DNA of 64,000 nt, taken from assembly GCF_900101595.1 (NCBI RefSeq), contig NZ_FMYY01000030.1, forward strand, positions 1 to 64,000, read 5' to 3'. Positions 44,676 through 53,894 of the stretch are shown piece after piece (the first letter of the stretch is position 1; every line of letters begins with the position of its first letter). A program made the translations under genes and the position numbers. The stretch is from Paenibacillus sp. cl123. Lineage in GTDB: Bacteria; Bacillota; Bacilli; Paenibacillales; NBRC-103111. Below the pieces are notes generated by a model. The model did no database searches. It was given only the letters and a program-made list of their open reading frames with translations, and was not told the origin of the DNA.

Positions 44676-45623
44676 ATGAGTGCCAACAAGGAGCGTGCCG
44701 AAACGGAACGTCTGAAGGCTTTGGCCTCCGAGCAAGTCAATCGGCGATCCTCCGATCTGGATCAGATGACGACGGAAACGATTCTGCTGACGATGAACGA
44801 CGAGGATCAGAAGGTGGCAGGCGCCGTGCGCGCAGCCATTCCGCAAATAACAGCGGCGGTTGAGCTGATCGTCGGGAGATTCCGGCGGGGGGGACGGCTG
44901 ATCTACGTCGGCGCGGGCACAAGCGGCCGGCTGGCCGTCATCGATGCGCTGGAATGTCCGCCGACATTCGGCACGCCGGAGGGGCAGGTCGCCTTTGCGC
45001 TGGCCGGAGGCCCGGCTGCGATGCTGCTGGCGGAGGAAGGAGCGGAGGACGACGCGGCGCGCGGGGCCGAAGACCTTCGCAGCCTGGAGCTTGGCGCCGA
45101 CGACTGCATCGCCGCGGTCAGCGCCAGCGGGCGCACGCCCTACTGCATCGGCGCCCTGCAATATGCGCGCAGCGCGGGCGCGGCGACGATCGCCGTCTCC
45201 TGCAATGCGAACGCCGCGATGAGCGGGCTGGCCGACGCGGCGATCGAGGTGCTGACCGGCCCAGAGGTGCTGGCCGGCTCAACCCGGCTGAAGGCCGGCA
45301 CGGCCCAGAAAATCGTGCTGAACATGCTGAGTACGGCCAGCATGGTCCGCACCGGCCGTGTGTACGGCAACCAGATGGTCGATATGCAGCCGTCCAACGG
45401 CAAGCTGAGGCAAAGGGCCGTGCAGATGACGGCAGACATCGCCGGAGCGAGCGAAGAGCAGGCGAAGCAGGCGCTTGAGGCGGCCGGCTGGAGCATCAAG
45501 CGGGCGATCGTCTGCCTGATGGCGGGCGTCGATCCGGGAGAGGCCGAGCGCAAGCTGGCGGCCGCCGGCGGATTTTTGCGGACGGCCGTTACGCCGGAGC
45601 TCAGGCCGGACCGGCCGGTGTAG
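44676..45623 (+). CDS. murQ: N-acetylmuramic acid 6-phosphate etherase
   Basis: 315 residues, the usual length. MurQ cleaves the lactyl ether of MurNAc-6-phosphate to GlcNAc-6-phosphate and D-lactate. SIS-domain signature GAGTSGRLAVIDALECPPTFG-like segment (about residues 75-95, written without its full length), SASGRTPY, and a C-terminal three-helix part with NGKLRQRAVQM. Acts in the cytosol in wall recycling. It opens an operon that also encodes an importer and a BadF-type kinase, which together would import MurNAc, phosphorylate it and pass it to MurQ. Confidence 0.93.
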   Translation: MSANKERAETERLKALASEQVNRRSSDLDQMTTETILLTMNDEDQKVAGAVRAAIPQITAAVELIVGRFRRGGRLIYVGAGTSGRLAVIDALECPPTFGTPEGQVAFALAGGPAAMLLAEEGAEDDAARGAEDLRSLELGADDCIAAVSASGRTPYCIGALQYARSAGAATIAVSCNANAAMSGLADAAIEVLTGPEVLAGSTRLKAGTAQKIVLNMLSTASMVRTGRVYGNQMVDMQPSNGKLRQRAVQMTADIAGASEEQAKQALEAAGWSIKRAIVCLMAGVDPGEAERKLAAAGGFLRTAVTPELRPDRPV

Positions 45624-45698
45624 TCTCCGTCCGCGCACGCGCCGACACGGGGCCTTTTTTGAAGCAAAGAATCGAAATCCGGAAAGGGGTATTCGTTT

Positions 45699-46649
45699 AT
45701 GGCCTCCATCACGACCGACACAGGCGACCGCGCGCGGGCATCGTTGCCGCCAGGCGTCCGGCTGCGCCGCTTTCTGAACCGGGAGGGCGTGGCCGGCTGG
45801 CTGTTCATCCTGCCTGTGGTCATCGGGGTTTCCATTTTTACTTACGCGGCGCTGATCTACTCGTTCTATTTGTCGCTGACCGACTGGGACCTGCTTCGCC
45901 CACCGAAGTGGACCGGCATGTCCAATTATCATACGCTGCTGACCCGCGACGAGGAGTTTTTCAAAGCGCTCCGCAACACCTTGTTTTTCGTCGTCACGCT
46001 TGTTCCGGTGGGCATCGCCGCCGCCATGTCGATGGCTATTCTGCTGAACCGCAAGATCAAGGGCATCGGCTTTTTCCGCGCCGCCTACTACATGCCGCAC
46101 ATCACCTCGACAATCGCCATCGGCATGGTATGGATCTGGATGTTCAACCCTGACGTGGGGCTGATCAACACAGCGCTGAAGGTTATCGGCGTCTCCCATC
46201 CGCCCGACTGGCTGAGCAGCGTCCATTGGTCGAAGCCCGCGCTGCTGATCATGCGCATCTGGCAGGTGACCGGCTATTACATGATTCTGTACATCGCCGG
46301 GCTGCAGACGATTCCCGACGAGCTGTACGAAGCCGCTTCCATCGACGGAGCGACGAGCTGGCACAAGGCTCGTTATATCACGGTTCCGCTGCTGGCGAAC
46401 ACGACCTTTTTCGTCACGATCATGCTGACCATCGAGTCGTTCAACATCTTCGAGGCCGTGTTCGCGATGACGGAGGGGGGCCCTGGCGGCTCGACCAACA
46501 CGCTGCTCTACTACATATACACGGAAGCGTTCAAGTCGTACCGGATGGGCTACGCCTCGGCGATTTCGTGGGTGCTGTTTGTCATCATTTTCTGCCTGAC
46601 TTTGGTGCAATTCAGCTTGCGCCGCCGAAAAGAACGCGACCGCATGTAA
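45699..46649 (+). CDS. Sugar ABC transporter permease (MalF/UgpA type)
   Basis: 316 residues with six membrane helices after a 20-residue N-terminal tail. The EAA loop (EAASIDGATSWHKARYITVP) marks the contact with the ATPase. CUT1 family, for oligosaccharide or amino-sugar import. It pairs with the permease 27 bp downstream. No ATPase gene is in the operon, so it probably uses a shared MsmX/UgpC-type ATPase encoded elsewhere, as is common in Bacillota. Ribosome site GAAAGGGG. Confidence 0.92.
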   Translation: MASITTDTGDRARASLPPGVRLRRFLNREGVAGWLFILPVVIGVSIFTYAALIYSFYLSLTDWDLLRPPKWTGMSNYHTLLTRDEEFFKALRNTLFFVVTLVPVGIAAAMSMAILLNRKIKGIGFFRAAYYMPHITSTIAIGMVWIWMFNPDVGLINTALKVIGVSHPPDWLSSVHWSKPALLIMRIWQVTGYYMILYIAGLQTIPDELYEAASIDGATSWHKARYITVPLLANTTFFVTIMLTIESFNIFEAVFAMTEGGPGGSTNTLLYYIYTEAFKSYRMGYASAISWVLFVIIFCLTLVQFSLRRRKERDRM

Positions 46650-46676
46650 CCCGAGACCAAGGAGGGGCGACCCGTT

Positions 46677-47516
46677 ATGAAGACCCGGCAAACGCTGATC
46701 CATACGGTGCTTTACGCCGTGCTGATCGTCATTGCACTCATTATGATTTACCCGTTCCTCTGGGCGTTCACGGCTTCCTTCAAGACGAGCGTCCAAATTT
46801 TCAACGGCAATCCGTTCGATCTGATTCCTAAGCCGTTTACGCTGGATAACTACGTGCGCGCATGGACGGTGCTGCCGTTTTACCGTTTCGTGCTGAACTC
46901 GCTGATGCTGTCCATTATCGTGCCGGCCTGCATCATCGTGCTGGCGTCGCTGGCCGCTTATTCCTTCGCCCGGCTGAACTTCAAGGGCCGCGACTTCGTG
47001 TTCCTGTGTCTGCTTGGCGTGATGATGATGCCCGGACACATTACGCTGATTCCGAACTACTCCCTGATGCGGATGCTCGGCTGGATCAATGATTACCGGG
47101 CGCTGATCGTGCCGATGATTTTTCAGGGCTCGCTTGTGTTCAATATTTTTTTCATGCGGCAGTATTTTCTGGCGATCCCGAAGGAAATGGACGAGGCTGC
47201 GATCATCGACGGCTGCAGCCGGTTCGGCGTCTGGTGGCGCGTCATCATGCCCAACGCACGGCCTGCGCTGGCGACGATCGCGATCCTGTCCTTCGTCTCC
47301 GAATGGAATACGTTCCTGTGGCCGGTTATCGTCATTAACGATTATTTGAAAATGCCGATCCAGGTCGGGGTGTCTTACTTCAAAGCCAATGTGAACGACT
47401 GGGGTGTTCTGATGGCTGCGACGACGATGGCGATCGTGCCGCTGATTATCGTCTTCGGCGTGTTCCAGAAGCATTTCATCAAGAGCATGCTGACCTCGGG
47501 CCTGAGCGGCAAATAA
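46677..47516 (+). CDS. Sugar ABC transporter permease (MalG/UgpE type)
   Basis: 279 residues, six helices, EAA loop EAAIIDGCSRFGVWWRVIMP. The second half of the CUT1 channel, beginning IHTVLYAVLIVIALIMIYPF. Ribosome site AAGGAGGGG. The 185 bp to the binding-protein gene holds no convincing gene. Confidence 0.92.
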   Translation: MKTRQTLIHTVLYAVLIVIALIMIYPFLWAFTASFKTSVQIFNGNPFDLIPKPFTLDNYVRAWTVLPFYRFVLNSLMLSIIVPACIIVLASLAAYSFARLNFKGRDFVFLCLLGVMMMPGHITLIPNYSLMRMLGWINDYRALIVPMIFQGSLVFNIFFMRQYFLAIPKEMDEAAIIDGCSRFGVWWRVIMPNARPALATIAILSFVSEWNTFLWPVIVINDYLKMPIQVGVSYFKANVNDWGVLMAATTMAIVPLIIVFGVFQKHFIKSMLTSGLSGK

Positions 47517-47701
47517 GGCATGAAGCTGAAGCGCCGCGGAGAGGATGTGATGCCGGTAGCCCCGGGCGGGATGCGGCGGACGGCGCGTGACAGGGCCGGA
47601 CTTGCAGCTGCAAAAAGGGGCCAAAGCGTAAGGGAAGCCGGGAACGAGGCAAGCTGATAAGTTTAACGCTAGTAAACTTTCAAAAAGGGAGTTAGACGAT
47701 C

Positions 47702-49036
47702 ATGCTGAAAATGAACAAGAAATCGAGATTTCACCCTGCGGCTTTTATGGCCGTCATGCTGATCTTCCTGATCGCCGTCGCCGGTTGCTCCGGCGGCAGC
47801 GGTGCGAGCACGAAAAACCCCGCCGACCCGCCCGCCGGAAACACAGGCAGTTCCGGCTCATCCGCGAGCAATACGCCCAAGACGAAGCAGAAGGTGCAGG
47901 TGATGTCCTGGTGGGACTTCACGACCTCGGAGCCGCTGAAGCAGCTCAAGGCCAAATTTGAGGAAATGAACCCCGATCTGGAGCTGGAGTACATGCAGAT
48001 CGGAACCGGCTACGCCGACAAGGTGCTGGCGATGGTCGCAGGCGGCGGCGCTTTGCCCGATGTCATGATGCTTGCGATGGATAAGGTGCCGGTATTCGCC
48101 GATAAAGGCGCTATTTTATCGCTCGAGAAATATGTGACCAAGGAGTACACGAGCGGCCTGTACCCGGTCGTATCGGATGCGCTGACGTTCAACGGCAAGC
48201 CGTACGCGGTCGCCCGGGACATTACGAGCAAGGTCATGTTTCTGAACAAAAAAGTGTTCGACGAAGCCAAGGTGCCGTATCCCGGCGCGGACTGGACGAT
48301 GGAGGACTTCCGCAACACGGCTAAGCAGCTGACGAAGAAGGACGCCGCATGGGGGTTCTACTTCCCGAAAAACGCTGACGGCTATACCCACTTCCTGTAC
48401 GCCATGGGCGGCGGTCTTGTCACCCAGGACGGCAAGTCGCTGCTCGCCAAGAAGGAATCGGGAGACGCACTGCAATTTTTGCAGGACATGATCGTGAAGG
48501 ATCAATCGGTCATGTCGGAGACGCAAGCGCAGCAGTTCGGCAAAACCGACATGGCGGTGTTCATCGCCGGCAAGGCGGGCATGATCGCGGGCGGACTGTC
48601 CTATACGGCGTCGTTCAAGCAGGCGAACGTCGAGTATCTGGTGCGGCCGCTGCCCAAGAAGGATAAGACGACCAGCACGTCGTTTGTCAATTCGTGGGTC
48701 ATCCCGAAGGGCGCCAAAAATCCCGATCTCAGCTGGAGGGTGCTGCAGTTTTTGAGCTCCAAGGAGGCGCAGCAAATCGCGCTGGATACGGCGATGGGCC
48801 TGCCCGCATCGAAAAGCGTAGACACCACGGCGTTTCTCAAGCAGCATCCGGACAATAAATATTTCATCGAGTCGCTTGGCTACAGCGTTCCTTTCCCGAC
48901 TCCGGTGTACGGGGCCGACTTCAATGCGGAGGTGCAGAAGCAGTTCGACCTGATGTGGCTTGGCCAAAAGTCGGTCGCCGACTCCGTGGCGGCCGTCGAG
49001 AAAGCGGCGCCGAATGTGCTGGCCGGCAAGAAATGA
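47702..49036 (+). CDS. Sugar-binding lipoprotein of the ABC importer
   Basis: 444 residues. Signal with lipobox VAGC (Cys about 29), then a Ser/Pro/Thr-rich linker and a type-I extracellular binding domain (QVMSWWDFTTSEPLKQLKAK ... FNGKPYAVARDITSKVMFLN). CUT1 solute-binding family 1. It would capture MurNAc, a muropeptide-derived sugar or a related oligosaccharide and hand it to the two permeases. Substrate inferred from murQ and the kinase. Confidence 0.92.
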   Translation: MLKMNKKSRFHPAAFMAVMLIFLIAVAGCSGGSGASTKNPADPPAGNTGSSGSSASNTPKTKQKVQVMSWWDFTTSEPLKQLKAKFEEMNPDLELEYMQIGTGYADKVLAMVAGGGALPDVMMLAMDKVPVFADKGAILSLEKYVTKEYTSGLYPVVSDALTFNGKPYAVARDITSKVMFLNKKVFDEAKVPYPGADWTMEDFRNTAKQLTKKDAAWGFYFPKNADGYTHFLYAMGGGLVTQDGKSLLAKKESGDALQFLQDMIVKDQSVMSETQAQQFGKTDMAVFIAGKAGMIAGGLSYTASFKQANVEYLVRPLPKKDKTTSTSFVNSWVIPKGAKNPDLSWRVLQFLSSKEAQQIALDTAMGLPASKSVDTTAFLKQHPDNKYFIESLGYSVPFPTPVYGADFNAEVQKQFDLMWLGQKSVADSVAAVEKAAPNVLAGKK

Positions 49037-49058
49037 CGGGTAGAAGGAGCGGGCAGCC

Positions 49059-50099
49059 ATGTACGTCATAGGTGTGGACGGCGGGGGGACGAAGACGGCG
49101 GCTGCCGTCTCCGATCTCGCCGGCAATGTGCTTGCCGTGGCACAGGGTCCGGGCTCGAATCCGAACTTCGTCGGCCGGGACGGAGCGTTCGGCACCTTGC
49201 GCGCCGTGATCGCCGAAGCGCTGGAGCGGGCTGGCGCTCCGGAGCCGGCCGGCGGTGCTGCCGGCCTTGCAGGGCCGGAGCCGAGCGGCGGGGAACGCTC
49301 CCGGGAGGACGGGGAGCGGCTCGTCCGCTCGGCTGCGGCCGGAGAGATCAGGCATGCGGCGCTGTGCGTGCCGGGGCTCAGAGGCTGCGAACGGGAGGCG
49401 GCTGAGGCGTCCGGGCTGCCGCCGGAGCGCCTTTCGTTTGACTCTGATGTGCGCAGCACGTTTTACGGCGCGCTTGGCCGGGAGAGCGGCCTTGTGGCGC
49501 TGGCCGGCACGGGTTCGTTCGTATTTGGCGCCAATGCGGAAGGAGCGGAAGCCCGGGCCGGCGGCTGGGGACCGGTAATCGGCGACGACGGCAGCGGCCA
49601 GATGATCGCGGTGCAGGCGCTGCGGGCCGTCGGTCTTGCCTTCGACGGGCGGGGCCCGGCTACGGCGCTCACGCAGCACGCGCTTCGCTACTACGGCGTG
49701 AGGGATGCGCATGCGCTGAAGTCGGCGGTGCGCCTGGACAACGTCAGCAAGCTGACATATGCCGTTTGCGAGGCCGCGGATGAAGGGGATGCTGTCGCGG
49801 CAGCGATTCTTGCCGAAGCCGGCCGCGCGCTCGCGGACATGGCCGCAGACGTGGCGGCCCGGCTCGGCATGACGGACGACGGCGGCTGGGAAGCGGCGCT
49901 GACAGGCGGACTGCCGCGCATCGGCGAGCGCTACGTGCGGCCGTTCGCCGAACGGCTGGCCGAGCGCTGCCCGTCGGCCCGCGTGGTCCCGCCGCTGCTG
50001 CCGCCGATCGGCGGGGCGCTGCTGCTGGCGCTGCGGGCCTGCGGCGTGCCGTGGTCGCCCGCGCTGCTTGAGCGGCTGCATACGAGCCTGGAGGCTTAG
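49059..50099 (+). CDS. BadF/BadG-type N-acetylhexosamine kinase (MurK/NagK-like)
   Basis: 346 residues, ASKHA fold. Phosphate-1 motif GVDGGGTKT (about 5-13), ALCVPGLRG, phosphate-2 loop ALAGTGSFVFG, then GWGPVIGDDGSGQMI and a C-terminal ADENOSINE-type segment ALTGGL. These kinases phosphorylate GlcNAc, MurNAc or glucosamine. Next to murQ it most likely makes MurNAc-6-P (and perhaps GlcNAc-6-P). An Ala/Gly/Glu-rich insert of about 40 residues (EPAGGAAGLAGPEPSGGERS) is unusual and probably a surface loop. Confidence 0.82.
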   Translation: MYVIGVDGGGTKTAAAVSDLAGNVLAVAQGPGSNPNFVGRDGAFGTLRAVIAEALERAGAPEPAGGAAGLAGPEPSGGERSREDGERLVRSAAAGEIRHAALCVPGLRGCEREAAEASGLPPERLSFDSDVRSTFYGALGRESGLVALAGTGSFVFGANAEGAEARAGGWGPVIGDDGSGQMIAVQALRAVGLAFDGRGPATALTQHALRYYGVRDAHALKSAVRLDNVSKLTYAVCEAADEGDAVAAAILAEAGRALADMAADVAARLGMTDDGGWEAALTGGLPRIGERYVRPFAERLAERCPSARVVPPLLPPIGGALLLALRACGVPWSPALLERLHTSLEA

Positions 50100-50130
50100 G
50101 CCGACATTCATACATGAGGAGGGGACGGAC

Positions 50131-50877
50131 ATGCTGGTTCAGCAATATTTTGCCAATATGAAGCAAGTGCTTGAGCGCATCGAAGCGACCCAACTGGGTC
50201 CGATCGAGGAGGCGGCTGTAAAGATCGCCGACAGTCTGGAGAACGGAGGCATCTGGCATCTGCTGGACACCGGGCATATGCTGATGCACGAAGCGGTCGG
50301 ACGGACGGGCGGCATGATGGCGGTGCGCCCGGTGAAGGTGACGGTCGAGGTAGACAATCCGACCCGATACCGGGAGGAGGATATCTCCAAGAAGAAGCGG
50401 GTGTTTATGGACGAGGTGGCGGGCTTGCCGGCGTTTATCGTCGGCAAGAGCAAGATGATGCCGGGCGACGTGCTGATGATCGGCTCCGTGTCGGGCATTA
50501 ATATTTTGCCGGTGGAGATGGCGCTTTACGCCCGGGAGATGGGCATCACGGTCATCGCGCTGACATCGGTCGAATACTCGGGCTTCTTGAAGCCGATGCA
50601 TCCGGGAGGCAAACGGTTGTATGAGGCTTGCGACATCGTGCTGGACAACTGCAGCGGCATCGGCGATACCGTCGTACAGGTGGAGGAGCTCGGCCAGGGG
50701 TTATGCCCGTCGTCCGGCATTGCCGCCGCCTATATCATGTGGGCGCTGCAGACGCGCGTCGTCGAGCTGCTGCTCGCCCGGGGCAAGCAGCCGAGCGTTT
50801 ATATCAGCAACCATATGCCGGGTGCGGGCAAGCATAACAGCGAGGCCTGGTCCCGCTACGAGAAGGAAGGGTACTGA
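50131..50877 (+). CDS. SIS-domain sugar isomerase-like protein (UPF0309)
   Basis: 248 residues from ATG 50131, with GAGGAGGGG upstream; the longer frame from 50068 overlaps the kinase gene and lacks a site. SIS domain of the UPF0309 type: WHLLDTGHMLMHEAVGRTGG, then MPGDVLMIGSVSGINILPVE and SISNHMPG-like end. It binds phosphosugars, perhaps as an isomerase or epimerase in the same pathway. Reaction unknown. Confidence 0.82.
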   Translation: MLVQQYFANMKQVLERIEATQLGPIEEAAVKIADSLENGGIWHLLDTGHMLMHEAVGRTGGMMAVRPVKVTVEVDNPTRYREEDISKKKRVFMDEVAGLPAFIVGKSKMMPGDVLMIGSVSGINILPVEMALYAREMGITVIALTSVEYSGFLKPMHPGGKRLYEACDIVLDNCSGIGDTVVQVEELGQGLCPSSGIAAAYIMWALQTRVVELLLARGKQPSVYISNHMPGAGKHNSEAWSRYEKEGY

Positions 50878-50882
50878 AGCCG

Positions 50883-53030
50883 ATGGTCATCACTATCGAT
50901 AACGGATATCTCTCGATCTCCTTCGACGAGCGCACCGGGGAGCTCGTCTCGCTGCTGAATCGGCTGACGGGCGACGAAGCGGTGAAGCACAAAACGGCGC
51001 AGCCGTTGTTCAAGCTGTACGCACGCGAGCGCGGGGTCAAAGAGGGCGAGCGGACAGCGCTGCTGCCGGGCGCGGTGCGCAGCGCCGCGGTCGGCGAGGC
51101 CGACGCCGGCGGCGCGCGCAAGCTGACGCTGGAGCTAGAGGATGCCGCCGTCGCCGACGACGGCGATGGGGCGGGCGCGAGCTTGCGCCTCATGGCCCGG
51201 ATAACGGTCGAGCTGGCGGCGGACAGCTCCGAGAGCGTCTGGACGCTGGAGCTGGAGAACCGTGACGCCGGTTACGATATTGTCGAGGTGCTGTTCCCGT
51301 ATGTGCGGGGGCTCGGCCTCGGCGATCGCTGGGACGACGACACGCTGGTTTACCCGCATCATGCCGGAGAGAAGACGGATAATCCGGTGGCGCAATACGC
51401 CTCGGAGAAATACCGGAAGTTCTGGCGCGCCGAATCGGTTGCCGAGCCGGACGGCACATACAGCAGGGAAATCAACTATTGCGGACTCGCCTCGATGACG
51501 TGGATGTATTTGTACGACCGGGAGCATGGTCTGTACTTCGGCTCGCATGACGAGCGGTTTCCGCTCACCGGCCTGCGGGTGGAGACCGGGGGGCCGGAGC
51601 AGCCATGGATGGGCTTCGCTTTTCGCAAATATACGGTCATCCGCGAGGGTCGGACATGGTCCTCCGGACCGGCTGTCATCGCGCTGACCGACCGTGACTG
51701 GCATTGGGGAGCGAAGCGCTACCGGCAATGGATCGATCGCCACATCGATATGCCGGCGCATCCGGAGTTCCTCAGCCGGGAATACGTGCTGAATCAATGC
51801 TACAACTTCAAGCGGGGCGACGATATCGCGAGCCGCTTCGCGGATATTCCGGCGATGTTCCAGGCCGGCCGGGAGCAGTACGGCATGAACCATATGTTTA
51901 TCGCCTCCTGGAACCGCAAGGGCTTCGACCGCGATTATCCCGAATACCAGCCCGACATGGAGCTGGGCACGCCCTGGGAGCTGTATGAAGGCGTTCGCGC
52001 GGTTAACGACGGCGGGGGCTTCGTCACCTTTTATATCAATGCGCGCATTTTCGATAAGGATCATGATTTTTTTCCGACCTTGGGGACGAAATGGGCGATC
52101 AAGGATCATAATCAAGCTTTTATGAACGAAACGTACGGGCCGGTCGAGTTTACCGTCTCCTGCCCGTCTCATGACGAATGGCAGCAGTATATCGTCGATA
52201 CGGCGCGGTGGATGGTGCGCAGCTATGGGGCGACGGGCATTTATCTGGACCAGCTCGGCTCGGCCGATCCGTACCCCTGCTACGATGCGGACCATTCGCA
52301 CGGCGATATCGGCGAATTCAACACCGGCTATCTGCACGTCCTGCGCGAGCTGCTGCCTGAGGTGCGCCGGCTGAACCCGGACGGCTTCCTTATGATCGAG
52401 AACTGCGGCGACATTTACGGCAGCTACGTATGGGGCAACTTGACCTGGAACGGCGAGCGCTATGACGAATTTTTTAATATGTACAAATATACCTTCCCGG
52501 AATATGTGCAGGTGAATATGGTCAATCCGCGCCGGGAGCTGGAGGGCGAAGCGCAGGAGACCAAGCTGCGCTGGGACATTGCCCGGGCGACGCTGATCGG
52601 CTCGGTGTTCTGGATCGGCATGTACCGTTTCGCCGGCGAGGGAAATGCCGGGATGCGGCGGTTTCTGGAGCGCTCGCTGGCGCTTCGGGCAGAGCTGCAG
52701 CCTTATATCGCGCAGGGCGTATACGCGGATGCCGAAGGCGTACGGGCGGCAGCGGAAGGACTGGACGTGGCCCGCTGGCGGCTGGCTGACGGAAGCGACC
52801 TGTATATCGTCTCCAATCTGGACGGGCGCGAAGGCGCTTACTTTGAAGCGGAGCTGACGGACGATGCGCATGCAGCGATGGAGATGGTATGGGGCGGCGA
52901 CATGGATGGCGACACCCGTCCGCAGCCAGTCGCCTGCACGGCTCTGGACGGCGCGCTGCGCGTGCCGGTGCCGCCTGCGGCGATCAGCTACCGGCTCGTT
53001 CGGCGGCGCGGGGAGGAGGTTCGGCAATGA
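50883..53030 (+). CDS. TIM-barrel glycoside hydrolase-like protein (DUF6259 type)
   Basis: 715 residues without a signal peptide, hence cytosolic. An N-terminal beta-sandwich (about 1-230) precedes a TIM barrel. Candidate catalytic acids are the Asp in GIYLDQLG (about residue 457) and the Glu in LMIENCGD (about 504). A C-terminal beta domain follows. It resembles DUF6259 proteins, a group of putative glycosidases distantly like GH36/GH-D enzymes. In this operon it probably splits an imported di- or oligosaccharide. It starts 5 bp after the SIS gene and overlaps the next gene by ATGA. Confidence 0.65.
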   Translation: MVITIDNGYLSISFDERTGELVSLLNRLTGDEAVKHKTAQPLFKLYARERGVKEGERTALLPGAVRSAAVGEADAGGARKLTLELEDAAVADDGDGAGASLRLMARITVELAADSSESVWTLELENRDAGYDIVEVLFPYVRGLGLGDRWDDDTLVYPHHAGEKTDNPVAQYASEKYRKFWRAESVAEPDGTYSREINYCGLASMTWMYLYDREHGLYFGSHDERFPLTGLRVETGGPEQPWMGFAFRKYTVIREGRTWSSGPAVIALTDRDWHWGAKRYRQWIDRHIDMPAHPEFLSREYVLNQCYNFKRGDDIASRFADIPAMFQAGREQYGMNHMFIASWNRKGFDRDYPEYQPDMELGTPWELYEGVRAVNDGGGFVTFYINARIFDKDHDFFPTLGTKWAIKDHNQAFMNETYGPVEFTVSCPSHDEWQQYIVDTARWMVRSYGATGIYLDQLGSADPYPCYDADHSHGDIGEFNTGYLHVLRELLPEVRRLNPDGFLMIENCGDIYGSYVWGNLTWNGERYDEFFNMYKYTFPEYVQVNMVNPRRELEGEAQETKLRWDIARATLIGSVFWIGMYRFAGEGNAGMRRFLERSLALRAELQPYIAQGVYADAEGVRAAAEGLDVARWRLADGSDLYIVSNLDGREGAYFEAELTDDAHAAMEMVWGGDMDGDTRPQPVACTALDGALRVPVPPAAISYRLVRRRGEEVRQ

Positions 53031-53755
53031 AGCTGACCGTATTGGGCCGATACGGCACCTTTCCCGCGGCTGGCGGGGCCTGCTCCGGCTATTTGCTGGA
53101 GCGGGCGGGCAAGTTCGTGCTGCTCGACTGCGGCAACGGCGTTATGAGCCGCCTTCAGAACTATTGCCGTCTCGAGGATCTGGAGGCGGTCGTGATCACT
53201 CATCTGCATGACGACCATGCCGGGGATTTGCGCATTCTCAAATATGCGATTGAAACAAAACGGGCGTTCGGCACGATGGATCATCCGCTCCGGGTATTTA
53301 TGCCCCGGGAGCCGGATGAGCTGTACCGCGGGCTGGTTTACCCCGAGGCGTTCGACATGGCTCCGATCGGGGAGGATGCCGTCCTGGAGCTGGCCGGGAT
53401 GACATTCCGCTTCGCGCCGATGCGGCACTCGATCCCATCCTTTGCGATAGCGGCAGAGGCGGACGGGAAGCGGCTCGTTTATTCCGGCGACACGGTGCCG
53501 CACGACGGCTTGACCGCCTTCGCGCGCGACGCCGACGTGCTGCTGTGCGAGGCGACCACGGCCGTCCGCGGGCCGGTTCCGATCCCGCACATGACTGCCG
53601 GGCAGACGGGCCTGACCGCCCGCGAAGCCCGGGTCCGCCGCCTGCTCCTCACCCATCTGTGGTGTGAGGAGCAGGCGGGGCGATGCCTGGCCGAGGCGCA
53701 AGCTTATTACCCGGAAGCTGAGGTGGTGGAGGAGCTGCAAACTTACGAGATTTAA
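53027..53755 (+). CDS. MBL-fold metallo-hydrolase
   Basis: 242 residues from ATG 53027 (GGGAGGAGG upstream; ATGA overlap with the glycosidase gene). Metal site HLHDDH (about 57-62), further His/Asp at MRHSIPS, YSGDT and LLTHLW, the RNase Z/phosphodiesterase-like subgroup. Two-metal phosphodiester or lactone hydrolase. Substrate unknown; its place in the operon suggests a side role in sugar-phosphate or wall turnover. Confidence 0.88.
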   Translation: MKLTVLGRYGTFPAAGGACSGYLLERAGKFVLLDCGNGVMSRLQNYCRLEDLEAVVITHLHDDHAGDLRILKYAIETKRAFGTMDHPLRVFMPREPDELYRGLVYPEAFDMAPIGEDAVLELAGMTFRFAPMRHSIPSFAIAAEADGKRLVYSGDTVPHDGLTAFARDADVLLCEATTAVRGPVPIPHMTAGQTGLTAREARVRRLLLTHLWCEEQAGRCLAEAQAYYPEAEVVEELQTYEI

Positions 53756-53894
53756 AAGTCCGGAGAACAAGAGGCCGGAGAGCCGATGGGGAGTGGAAAC
53801 AGCGAGTGGAAACCCCGATCGGCCGCAGGCTCGCGTTGTTCACCGGACATTTGAAGGAGGCAGGCCATCAAATTTTTCCTTGGGAGGGGAGAAC

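Noticed and set aside
45279..47624. 781-aa minus-strand frame across murQ and the permeases
   Set aside because: Antisense frame in GC-rich sequence; low-complexity His/Arg/Gln composition typical of shadows.
47520..47654. 44-codon frame between permease and binding-protein genes
   Set aside because: No ribosome site, Arg/Gly/Ala-rich composition of GC-rich noncoding DNA; cannot be excluded entirely.
51135..53027. 630-aa minus-strand frame
   Set aside because: Shadow of the glycosidase gene with random-looking composition.
53664..53894. N-terminal extension of the phosphoesterase
   Set aside because: Overlaps the MBL gene, lacks a ribosome site and would bury the signal peptide.
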